Shown here: piece after piece, positions 1 to 5,523 of the stretch
How the letters are laid out: each line of letters begins with the position of its first letter
Numbering within the stretch: position 1 is the stretch's first letter
NCBI GenBank assembly: GCA_002369495.1
Contig: DFFD01000150.1
Coordinates: forward strand, 1-5,548
Length of the DNA stretch: 5,548 bases
Direction: 5' to 3'
Origin: Lachnospiraceae bacterium UBA3785
Lineage (GTDB): Bacteria > Bacillota > Clostridia > Lachnospirales > Lachnospiraceae
The notes under the pieces: model-generated
Told to the model about the DNA's origin: nothing
Databases searched by the model: none
Seen by the model: the letters and a program-made list of their open reading frames with translations, nothing else
Program-made: the position numbers and the translations under genes

Positions 1-2
1 TT

Positions 3-33
3 TATATTTGTGAAACAAAACATGGTTCACCAA
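3..33 (+). promoter_or_regulatory. Possible -10 element and inverted repeat upstream of the CoA-transferase gene
   Basis: TATATT at 3-8 matches the sigma-70 type -10 consensus at five of six positions; any -35 element would lie before the window. Just downstream, TTTGTGAA (7-14) and TTCACCAA (26-33) form an inverted repeat with one mismatch and an 11-nt spacer. A transcription start near 14-16 would fall inside the repeat, as an operator would. The half-sites recall CRP/FNR-type TGTGA/TCAC but the spacing is too wide for that family. This is a weak call because the upstream half is missing. Confidence 0.25.
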
Positions 34-62
34 TCAAATATCTAAAAAAGGAGACAGAGATT

Positions 63-1292
63 ATGAGTAAACCGTTAGAAGGCTTCCGTATCCTGGATTT
101 CAGCCAGTTCATGTCGGGTCCGATGTGCACGCTGCTTCTCAGTGATTTTGGTGCCGAGGTCATAAAGATCGAGAACCCGCCGATCGGAGACAACACCCGC
201 TACGGCAACATCATCGACCATGATGTCAGCAGCCACTTCGCCACAAGAAACAGGGGCAAGAAGAGCATCGTTCTTAATATGAAGGATCCCGCTCACAAGG
301 ATCTGTTCCTCAAGCTGGTCAAGACGGCGGATGCGGTCATCGAGAATTACAAGCCTGGGACCATGAAGAAGTTCGGCATCGATTACGACGTGCTGAAGGA
401 GATCAATCCGAAGATCGTCTTCACGTCGATCTCCGGCTACGGCCAGGACGGCCCCTATGCAGGCCATGCAGCCTTTGACCAGACCGTCCAGGCAGAGTCG
501 GGCATCATGAGCATCACCGGTCCGGAAGGCGGAGAGCCGGTTAAGAGCGGCGGTTCGATTGCCGACTATTCCGGCGGCCTGATGGCCTGCATCGGCACTC
601 TGATGGGCATGCTTGAGGCGCAGAAGACCGGCTGCGGCAGAAGGATCGACGTTTCCATGATGGATTCCCTGATCTTCTGCATGGAGAACCAGTTCAGCTC
701 CTACTTGAAAACCGGGAAGATCCCGAAGCCCATGGGCAACAGCTACGCTTCCTCCGCACCGATCGGCGCTTACAAGTGCAAGGACGGCAAGTCCCTCATG
801 ATCACAGTCGGAACGGACGCGCAGTGGAAGACTTTCTGCGAAGCCCTGAACCAGCCGGAATGGTACGCCAACGAGAACTGGGCGACGATGACCCAGCGCG
901 CAGGCGACTACAAGGCAATCGACGCAGCGGTCAACGGGCTCTTTGCCAACTACACCAGCGACGAAGTGGCGGACATGCTCTTTAAGGGCAAATGCGTATA
1001 CGGCCGCATCAATAACTTCGAGGATGTTGCAAACCATCCGCAGGTCGCCTACAGAAAGACCATCGTCAACGCGAACTATAAGAACGGCGTTTCCTTCAGA
1101 GTTCCGGGCAATCCGATCTGGATGAGCGGCGTGGAGAGAGAGCTTGATTATGATACGGCGGATCTCGGCCAGGATACGTTCGAAGTTCTCGGCGAGGTGT
1201 GTGACCAGGCTGAATTGCACACGATGTTTGACCCGATCATGGAGAAGGTCGCATCCGCGCAGGAAGCCATCTACGCCAAGTCCAGAAAATAA
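63..1292 (+). CDS. CaiB/BaiF-type family III acyl-CoA transferase
   Basis: A 409-residue cytoplasmic enzyme expected to transfer CoA from an acyl-CoA donor to a carboxylic acid, the family III mechanism known from formyl-CoA, carnitine (CaiB), bile-acid (BaiF) and phenyllactate CoA-transferases. The length is normal for the family. Visible signatures in order: the N-terminal segment LEGFRILDFSQF with SGP and the LLSDFGAEVIKIE strand (residues 5-37); NRGKKSIVLNMKDP (63-76); ENYKPGTMKKFGIDYDVL (94-111); the SISGYGQDGPYA stretch (122-132); and SIADYSGG, whose Asp168 aligns with the catalytic aspartate that forms the aspartyl-CoA anhydride in this family. GRRIDVSMMDS (192-202) is also typical. 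The start is supported by AAGGAG at 48-53, 9 nt before the ATG. The next gene begins 29 nt after the stop, so both are probably on one mRNA. The acid it acts on cannot be assigned: family III specificity is not readable from these motifs, and no dehydratase or ligase that would point to carnitine, phenyllactate or bile-acid pathways is adjacent. Confidence 0.93.
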   Translation: MSKPLEGFRILDFSQFMSGPMCTLLLSDFGAEVIKIENPPIGDNTRYGNIIDHDVSSHFATRNRGKKSIVLNMKDPAHKDLFLKLVKTADAVIENYKPGTMKKFGIDYDVLKEINPKIVFTSISGYGQDGPYAGHAAFDQTVQAESGIMSITGPEGGEPVKSGGSIADYSGGLMACIGTLMGMLEAQKTGCGRRIDVSMMDSLIFCMENQFSSYLKTGKIPKPMGNSYASSAPIGAYKCKDGKSLMITVGTDAQWKTFCEALNQPEWYANENWATMTQRAGDYKAIDAAVNGLFANYTSDEVADMLFKGKCVYGRINNFEDVANHPQVAYRKTIVNANYKNGVSFRVPGNPIWMSGVERELDYDTADLGQDTFEVLGEVCDQAELHTMFDPIMEKVASAQEAIYAKSRK

Positions 1293-1321
1293 ATAAAGAT
1301 TCAGCGAGAGGAGGGAATTGA

Positions 1322-2113
1322 ATGGATCTGAAACTTGAGGGAAAAGTCGTGGCGATCACCGGAGGATCGGAAGGTATCGGTTACGCCATGGCGGAAGCCT
1401 ACGCGCGGGAGGGCTGCAAGGTTGCGGTCTGCTCGAGGTCGCAGGCAAAACTCGATAAGGCCGCGGCGGAATTCAAGGCCAAAGGCCTCGGGGAGCTCTA
1501 CACCGAGAGCGTTGACGTCAGCGAGGCGGACAGGCTCTATGCCTTCGTCGACCATGTGAAGAGAGACTTCGGCCGCATCGACATCTGGGTCAACAATACG
1601 GGAACGACAATCGTGAAGTCGATCATGGAGCTCTCCCTTGACGAATGGAACTTCGTCATGAGGACAAACCTGAACTCCTACTTCATCGGTACCCAGGCTG
1701 CCGGCCGGGTCATGAAGGAGCAGGGCGGCGGCGTTATCCTGAATGTAGCTTCCTTCGGCGGCATCATGCCTCCGCTGTACCGCAGCGCATACTGCACGAG
1801 CAAGTTCGGGATCAACGGCCTGACCCGCATGGCAGCCGCTGAGTTTGCCCCCTTCGGCATCCGCGTCAACGCGGTGGCTCCGGGCACGATCAACACAGCC
1901 ATGCAGGCAGCTGCAGGCCGCACGAAAGAAGATGTGGAGAGAGTGGCAAAGAACTTTGCGCTGCACAGGCCGGGTGAGCCGGAAGAAGTCGCGAATGTGG
2001 CCCTTTTCCTCACCTCGGACATGTCTTCGTACATCGACGGCGTTGTTCTCGAGTGCTCCGGCGGCAAGTTCCTTGCCCAGAACTGCAACCAGGCGTGGGA
2101 AGAGAAGCGCTGA
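1322..2113 (+). CDS. Classical short-chain dehydrogenase/reductase (SDR-1)
   Basis: A 263-residue NAD(P)-dependent oxidoreductase of the classical SDR family, expected to interconvert a hydroxyl and a keto group on a small substrate in the cytoplasm. The Rossmann motif TGGSEGIG lies at residues 13-20, Asp65 sits in the adenine-contact position (SVDVS), NNTG (91-94, a variant of NNAG) stabilises the central sheet, and the catalytic tetrad is Asn116, Ser144, Tyr157 and Lys161 (YCTSK). APG at 186-188 follows the active site. Arg39 just after the second strand (CSRS) favours NADP(H) over NAD(H), a family-based inference. The final 14 or so residues (LAQNCNQAWEEKR) extend past the usual end of the fold near SGGKF. 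AGGAGG at 1309-1314, 7 nt before the ATG, sets the start. It lies 29 nt after the CoA-transferase gene, so the two are probably co-expressed. FabG-like, hydroxybutyrate-, sugar-acid- or hydroxysteroid-dehydrogenase activities are all possible. Confidence 0.92.
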   Translation: MDLKLEGKVVAITGGSEGIGYAMAEAYAREGCKVAVCSRSQAKLDKAAAEFKAKGLGELYTESVDVSEADRLYAFVDHVKRDFGRIDIWVNNTGTTIVKSIMELSLDEWNFVMRTNLNSYFIGTQAAGRVMKEQGGGVILNVASFGGIMPPLYRSAYCTSKFGINGLTRMAAAEFAPFGIRVNAVAPGTINTAMQAAAGRTKEDVERVAKNFALHRPGEPEEVANVALFLTSDMSSYIDGVVLECSGGKFLAQNCNQAWEEKR

Positions 2114-2155
2114 ACGGCTGTTTTCCCGGACACGGCCTGCTGAATAAAGAAAGCA

Positions 2156-2197
2156 TTGTTTAAGGAATACAATAATTATATCATAAAAAAGAAGGAG
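2156..2197 (+). promoter_or_regulatory. Possible promoter and ribosome binding site before the permease gene
   Basis: The 91-nt gap before the permease turns AT-rich after about 2141. TTGTTT (2156-2161) and TATCAT (2179-2184) are spaced 17 nt apart, with TATCAT matching the -10 consensus at five of six positions, but the start site would then fall at the edge of the Shine-Dalgarno. TACAAT (2168-2173) is an alternative -10, also five of six, which leaves a leader of about 25 nt but has only a poor -35. AAGGAG at 2192-2197, 7 nt before the ATG, is a clear ribosome binding site. No terminator hairpin with a U-tract was found after SDR-1, so read-through from upstream is equally possible. Confidence 0.35.
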
Positions 2198-2204
2198 AGA
2201 AGAA

Positions 2205-3524
2205 ATGTTAGGAGTCATTGGTCTGATATTAGCTATCATTTTCCTCATGCTGTTCGCTTATAAGGGTCTTGGTGCTCTTCCGCTGGCTGCCTTCGGCGCC
2301 ATGATCGTCATCCTTTTCAACGGCATGAACGTTTGGGAAACCATCACCACAAACTTTGTACCCGGCTACACAAGCGCATTTACGAGCTACATGGTCCTGT
2401 TCGTCACTTCCGCTTTCTATGCGAAGCTGATGGACGTGTCCGGAGCAGCCACTTCCATTGGCAACAAGTTCACGGAGTGGTTCGGCATTAAGCACGTCGT
2501 CCTCGTCGGCATCATCATCGTCGGCGTCCTGACCTACGGCGGCATCAGCCTTTTCGTCGTCATTTTCGCGGCGGCTCCGATTCTTTACACGATGTTCAAG
2601 AAGGCGGACCTTCCGAGACACCTCACGGTCGTCTGCTTCTCCGCAGGTTCTTCCACATTCTCCATGACCTGTCTCCCGGGCTCCCCGCAGCTCAGCAACC
2701 TGGTCGCCACTGAGTACCTCGGCACAAACCTGAACGCCGCTCCTGTCATGGGTATCATCTGCGGTACCGCGATGTTCATCATGTGCGCCCTGTACGGCGA
2801 GTGGGCTTCCAAGAAGGCTAAGGAGCGCGACGAGCACTGGAGCTATCCGAAGAACGTCGATCCGAAGAACTATGAAGTCGATCCCACGCAGCTTCCGGCC
2901 GCCTGGAAGGGCTTCCTCACCATCATCACCCTGATCCTGATCATCATCATAGGCTCCAAGATGGGCGTCAACGCGACCCTGATCGCCGTCATCGCCATGC
3001 TGGTCGGCTCTCTTATGACCGTCCTTCTCAACATCGACAGATTCTTCGGCAAAGTCAACTGGATCAAGCTCTTCACTGAGGGCATGACCGGCGGCGTCAC
3101 CGCCATCGGTGGCATCGCAGCCATCCTCGGTTTCGGCGCTGTCGTCAAGGCGGCTCCGGCTTATCAGAGAATCATCGACTGGGCGCTCAGCCTGCAGATC
3201 AACCCGCTCGTCCTTGCAGTCGTCGTCACCTGCATCGTCTGCGCGATCGCCGGCGGTTCTTCTTCCGGCCAGAGGATCATGTACGAGACCATGGCTCCGA
3301 CGTTCCTGGCTTCCGGCGCAAATCTTCCGGTCCTCCACAGACTGGTTGCCATCGCTTCCGGTTCTCTGGATACTCTGCCGCATTCTTCCGGCCTCTTCCT
3401 GGTCTATGACCTGCTCGGCCTCAACCACAAGAATGCATATCGCCACAGCTTCGCAACATCCGTCGTGATCCCGTTTATCGTCACGGTCGTGGCCACTGTC
3501 GTCTGCGTCGTGATGGGCGTATGA
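2205..3524 (+). CDS. GntP-family permease (hydroxy-acid/gluconate type)
   Basis: A 439-residue integral membrane transporter of the GntP family, whose characterised members import gluconate and related sugar acids, with relatives annotated for 3-hydroxybutyrate. Uptake is expected to be ion-coupled secondary transport; no ATPase or periplasmic partner is encoded here. About 12 hydrophobic segments can be traced: roughly residues 3-19, 24-42, 60-75, 97-110, 113-130, 140-155, 178-197, 236-250, 257-276, 296-315, 333-350 and 416-438, plus possible re-entrant stretches. Signatures that place it in the family are TYGGISLFVVIFAAAPI (110-126), LPGSPQLSNL (157-166), AGGSSSG (349-355) and the C-terminal SGSLDTLPHSSGL (385-397). 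A charged loop (198-235, GEWASKKAKERDEHW and following) separates the two halves. The length is usual for GntP. It sits between two SDR genes, suggesting that the imported acid is their substrate (inference). The transported compound is not determined by the sequence; the SLDTLPH motif resembles members annotated as hydroxybutyrate permeases, from memory only. Confidence 0.93.
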   Translation: MLGVIGLILAIIFLMLFAYKGLGALPLAAFGAMIVILFNGMNVWETITTNFVPGYTSAFTSYMVLFVTSAFYAKLMDVSGAATSIGNKFTEWFGIKHVVLVGIIIVGVLTYGGISLFVVIFAAAPILYTMFKKADLPRHLTVVCFSAGSSTFSMTCLPGSPQLSNLVATEYLGTNLNAAPVMGIICGTAMFIMCALYGEWASKKAKERDEHWSYPKNVDPKNYEVDPTQLPAAWKGFLTIITLILIIIIGSKMGVNATLIAVIAMLVGSLMTVLLNIDRFFGKVNWIKLFTEGMTGGVTAIGGIAAILGFGAVVKAAPAYQRIIDWALSLQINPLVLAVVVTCIVCAIAGGSSSGQRIMYETMAPTFLASGANLPVLHRLVAIASGSLDTLPHSSGLFLVYDLLGLNHKNAYRHSFATSVVIPFIVTVVATVVCVVMGV

Positions 3525-3556
3525 TCAGCCTGATATCATTTCCGAACAGATCGCAG

Positions 3557-3606
3557 CTCAGGCCGGGGGTACCGGCCGCATCCTCAGCCGGGCCCCCCGG
3601 CTGAGG
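3557..3606 (+). promoter_or_regulatory. Overlapping GC-rich hairpins between permease and SDR-2
   Basis: Two perfect local stems lie in tandem: GGCCGG (3561-3566) with CCGGCC (3572-3577), and CCTCAGCCGGG (3582-3592) with CCCGGCTGAGG (3596-3606), the latter 11 bp around a 3-nt loop. A competing fold pairs 3557-3561 plus 3563-3569 with 3594-3605, giving 12 bp and one bulged G at 3562, and would break both local stems. No U-tract follows (next bases CAGAACAAAACG), so this is not a standard intrinsic terminator. It could stabilise the 3' end of the permease mRNA, mark a processing site or act as a switch for SDR-2; which one is inference. Confidence 0.55.
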
Positions 3607-3643
3607 CAGAACAAAACGTTATCAATGTTGTAAAACTTAAAAA

Positions 3644-3651
3644 TAAGGAGG
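3644..3651 (+). promoter_or_regulatory. Consensus ribosome binding site that fixes the start of SDR-2
   Basis: TAAGGAGG is a near-complete complement of the 16S rRNA 3' end and lies 6 nt before the ATG at 3658. Internal ATG codons at Met25 and Met26 (3730 and 3733), closer to where SDR proteins usually begin, have no comparable site upstream. The longer reading with the N-terminal extension is therefore preferred. Confidence 0.85.
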
Positions 3652-3657
3652 AAAGTT

Positions 3658-4494
3658 ATGGCACACACATTTGATGAAGCAGCAAGATCCCGTTACGCAG
3701 AGAATTTCAGGATCACCGATTTCAACAAGATGATGGCAGGCAAGGTCGTCATCGTCACCGGCGCTTCCTACGGCATGGGCAAGATGTTCGCCCAGGTCAT
3801 GGTCGAGCAGGGCGCCAAGGTTTTCGTCACCGCCCGCGGTGAGGAGAAGCTGAAGGCTGCAATCGAAGACATCCGCGAGAAGACCGGCGGCGAGATCACC
3901 GGTATCACGGCTGATTCTTCCAAGCCGGAAGACTGCAAGAAGGTCTTTGAGAAGGCTCTGGAAGCTTACGGAACGATCGACGTCCTGATCAACAACGCCG
4001 GCAAGGGCGAGCTGATCACGATCGACGCTGTGGATGATGACACGATCGACCAGGTCGTGGACACCAACATGAAGGGCCCCCTCTATCTGTGCCGTGAAGC
4101 TGTCCGCTACTTCCTTACCAAGGATGAGGGCAACATCATCAACATCTCTTCCGCGAACGGCGTTCGCCCGATGTGCGGCGCTGCCTACTGCTCCACAAAG
4201 GGTGGCCTGAACACCCTGACCAAGAACGTCGCGATCCGCTGCACCGGCACCGGCATCCGCTGCAACGCAGTCGCTCCGGGACATACCCCGAGTCCGACGG
4301 CTTATGCGCATGACGACGGCGGCCCGAAGACCGTTGAGATGGGCTACATGAACGACATCCGCAACGCCCGCACCGTCCGCACCGTACATCCGTGGGAGAT
4401 CGACCAGGCTTACGCTGTTCTGTTCCTGGCTTCCGATATGTCCCGCTGCGTGAACGGCGAAGTCCTTTGCGTAGACTGCGGCTGCTATCTGTAA
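3658..4494 (+). CDS. Short-chain dehydrogenase/reductase with N-terminal extension and Cys-rich tail (SDR-2)
   Basis: A 278-residue NAD(P)-dependent oxidoreductase of the classical SDR family, cytoplasmic, expected to oxidise or reduce a hydroxyl/keto group. The fold begins at about residue 28 (GKVVIVTGAS) after a polar, charged 27-residue extension without signal-peptide character. Motifs: TGASYGMG (34-41), Asp86, NNAG (112-115), Asn137, Ser164, Tyr177 and Lys181 (YCSTK), and APG (206-208). Arg60 after the second strand suggests NADP(H). The substrate-loop region (209-245, including PSPTAYAHDDGGPK) differs strongly from that of SDR-1, so the two are not a recent duplication and probably differ in substrate or stereochemistry. 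The protein has 10 cysteines, with Cys264, Cys271, Cys274 and Cys276 in the last 15 residues, where VDGG is usual. It uses mostly CGC for Arg and has the best ribosome binding site in the window, hinting at high expression. Hydroxysteroid, sugar-acid and hydroxy-acid dehydrogenases are all possible identities. Confidence 0.92.
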   Translation: MAHTFDEAARSRYAENFRITDFNKMMAGKVVIVTGASYGMGKMFAQVMVEQGAKVFVTARGEEKLKAAIEDIREKTGGEITGITADSSKPEDCKKVFEKALEAYGTIDVLINNAGKGELITIDAVDDDTIDQVVDTNMKGPLYLCREAVRYFLTKDEGNIINISSANGVRPMCGAAYCSTKGGLNTLTKNVAIRCTGTGIRCNAVAPGHTPSPTAYAHDDGGPKTVEMGYMNDIRNARTVRTVHPWEIDQAYAVLFLASDMSRCVNGEVLCVDCGCYL

Positions 4495-4506
4495 TCAGAA
4501 TAGCGG

Positions 4507-4558
4507 GGACATATAGAAGGAAACGGAAACACCTGCCGGGACTGATGGCTATATGTCC
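4507..4558 (+). repeat. 10-bp perfect inverted repeat after SDR-2
   Basis: GGACATATAG (4507-4516) is the exact reverse complement of CTATATGTCC (4549-4558), separated by 32 nt; two G-U pairs could extend the RNA stem outward. It begins 12 nt after the SDR-2 stop and ends 19 nt before the terminator stem. It could be an RNA hairpin protecting the mRNA 3' end, part of an attenuation system for the next gene, or a spaced operator. The sequence does not decide between these. Confidence 0.6.
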
Positions 4559-4577
4559 TTATGACAGACAGGCATTT

Positions 4578-4622
4578 AAGAACCCGCAAGGCACCGTACA
4601 CGGAGCTGTGCGGGTTCTTTTT
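4578..4622 (+). terminator. Intrinsic (Rho-independent) terminator downstream of SDR-2
   Basis: AAGAACCCGCA (4578-4588) pairs perfectly with TGCGGGTTCTT (4609-4619), an 11-bp stem, and the descending arm runs into a T-rich tail (TCTTTTT, 4616-4622). The 20-nt loop can add short inner pairs (GC 4591-4592 with 4605-4606; CCG 4594-4596 with CGG 4601-4603). It ends most transcripts from the SDR-2 side and separates the esterase gene from the upstream genes, unless read-through is regulated. Confidence 0.85.
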
Positions 4623-4639
4623 CTGACGATACCGGTTTC

Positions 4640-4657
4640 GGATCCCGCAGGGGATCC
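4640..4657 (+). promoter_or_regulatory. Small hairpin immediately upstream of the esterase ribosome binding site
   Basis: GGATCCC (4640-4646) and GGGATCC (4651-4657) form a perfect 7-bp stem with a GCAG loop, ending 6 nt before the AGAAAGG ribosome binding site (4664-4670) and 21 nt before the ATG. It could tune translation or stabilise the mRNA 5' end. Function is inferred from position only. Confidence 0.4.
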
Positions 4658-4678
4658 CAGAGAAGAAAGGATTATATT

Positions 4679-5506
4679 ATGGCTATTGTAAAGGTTAATT
4701 TCTTTTCCGAGTCACTTCTCCGCATGGTCAACCTGATGTGCGTCATCCCGGTCGATAAGAGGGAGATGGACGGAGAAGGTCTCCGGAGCAAGGACAAACC
4801 GATGAAGACCCTCTACCTGCTGCACGGCATCTACGGCGGCGAGTATGACTGGATCACAAGCACGCGTCTTTTCAAATGGGCGAAGGACCGCAACCTGGCA
4901 GTCATCCTGCCGGCAGGAGAGAACAGCTTCTATTCCGACCAGGCGGCCACTCACAATTATTACGGCAAGTTCGTCGGGGAAGAGCTGGTCAATTTCACCC
5001 GCACGATGTTCCGCCTCTCCGAGAAGAGGGAGGACACCTTTATCGGCGGTCTTTCGATGGGCGCGATGGGTGCATTTTACACTGCGTTCCGCTATCCGGA
5101 AACATTCGGCTATGTCGGCGCGCTCTCAACGGCGTTCCTCGGGGAAAATTTCCCGCCGGACGATAACCCTGCCATGTATCTCCTGAGCAACAGGACCTAT
5201 TTCGAGCAGATCTTCGGCAAGGAAGCGGACTACCGCGGTTCGGGCATGGACCCGTACAAGCTGGCGGCCGACCTGAAGGCTTCCGGGAAGGAATTCCCGA
5301 AGATTTACATGGCGATCGGCGAGAACGATCCTCTGCTCGACGGCAACCTGAAGTTCAGGGACTACCTCGAGGAGCTGAAGGCTCCAATGGAGTTCCATCT
5401 CGATCACGGCGCGCACGACTGGGCGTTCTGGGACAGGAACCTCTACCGGATCCTCGAGTGGCTGCCGGTCGAGAGAAAACCTGCGGTAAAGATCTACGAT
5501 TTTTAA
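4679..5506 (+). CDS. Alpha/beta-hydrolase esterase (esterase D / tributyrin-esterase-like)
   Basis: A 275-residue serine esterase of the putative-esterase (esterase D, PF00756-type) alpha/beta-hydrolase group, which includes tributyrin/acetyl esterases and S-formylglutathione hydrolases. There is no signal peptide, so it acts in the cytoplasm on imported or internally made esters or thioesters. Visible elements: LYLLHGIYGG (45-54) with the oxyanion-hole region; GLSMG (124-128) with nucleophile Ser126; GENDPLL with acid Asp217; and GAHDWAFW with His246. The triad is complete and correctly ordered, and the length fits the family. The start is set by AGAAAGG at 4664-4670, 8 nt before the ATG. 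A strong terminator ends 57 nt upstream and no convincing promoter is visible between it and the gene, so expression may depend on read-through or on a promoter within 4495-4577. Its link to the neighbouring CoA-transferase/SDR/permease genes is positional only. Acyl substrate unknown; short-chain acyl or acetyl esters are the family norm. Confidence 0.9.
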   Translation: MAIVKVNFFSESLLRMVNLMCVIPVDKREMDGEGLRSKDKPMKTLYLLHGIYGGEYDWITSTRLFKWAKDRNLAVILPAGENSFYSDQAATHNYYGKFVGEELVNFTRTMFRLSEKREDTFIGGLSMGAMGAFYTAFRYPETFGYVGALSTAFLGENFPPDDNPAMYLLSNRTYFEQIFGKEADYRGSGMDPYKLAADLKASGKEFPKIYMAIGENDPLLDGNLKFRDYLEELKAPMEFHLDHGAHDWAFWDRNLYRILEWLPVERKPAVKIYDF

Positions 5507-5523
5507 TACACAGTATGGAAAAT

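Noticed and set aside
75..1220. Long open frame (381 codons) on the - strand across the CoA-transferase gene
   Set aside because: Its translation is low in complexity of motif, has no recognisable family feature and is explained by the G/C third-position bias of the + strand gene, which has full family motifs and a ribosome binding site.
1301..2248. Open frame of 315 codons on the - strand across SDR-1
   Set aside because: Shadow of the SDR-1 coding sequence with no protein-family motif.
2229..3446. Long open frame (405 codons) on the - strand across the permease gene
   Set aside because: The product is an Asp/Glu/His-rich string, the expected antisense of a membrane protein with many GTC/ATC codons, and has no credible start signal.
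3582..3606. Intrinsic terminator after the permease gene
   Set aside because: The stem is strong but is followed by CAGAACAAAACG rather than a U-run, so it is reported only as a structured element.
3616..3630. Imperfect palindrome AACGTTATCAATGTT as an operator before SDR-2
   Set aside because: Only 10 of 15 positions are symmetric and no convincing promoter overlaps it.
63..4494. Bile-acid (bai) operon identity for the CoA-transferase and SDR genes
   Set aside because: The SDRs do not resemble BaiA beyond general SDR motifs, the transporter is GntP-type and other bai genes are absent, so the assignment is not supported.
4578..4622. T-box or other riboswitch terminator
   Set aside because: No T-box consensus (AGGGTGG-type), specifier stem or other known aptamer signature was recognised upstream; the hairpin is adequate as a plain terminator.
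4545..4691. Possible 48-codon leader peptide (MAICPYDRQAF...) running through the terminator into the esterase start
   Set aside because: No ribosome binding site at a proper distance, no regulatory codon run, and its frame crosses the terminator hairpin; more likely chance.
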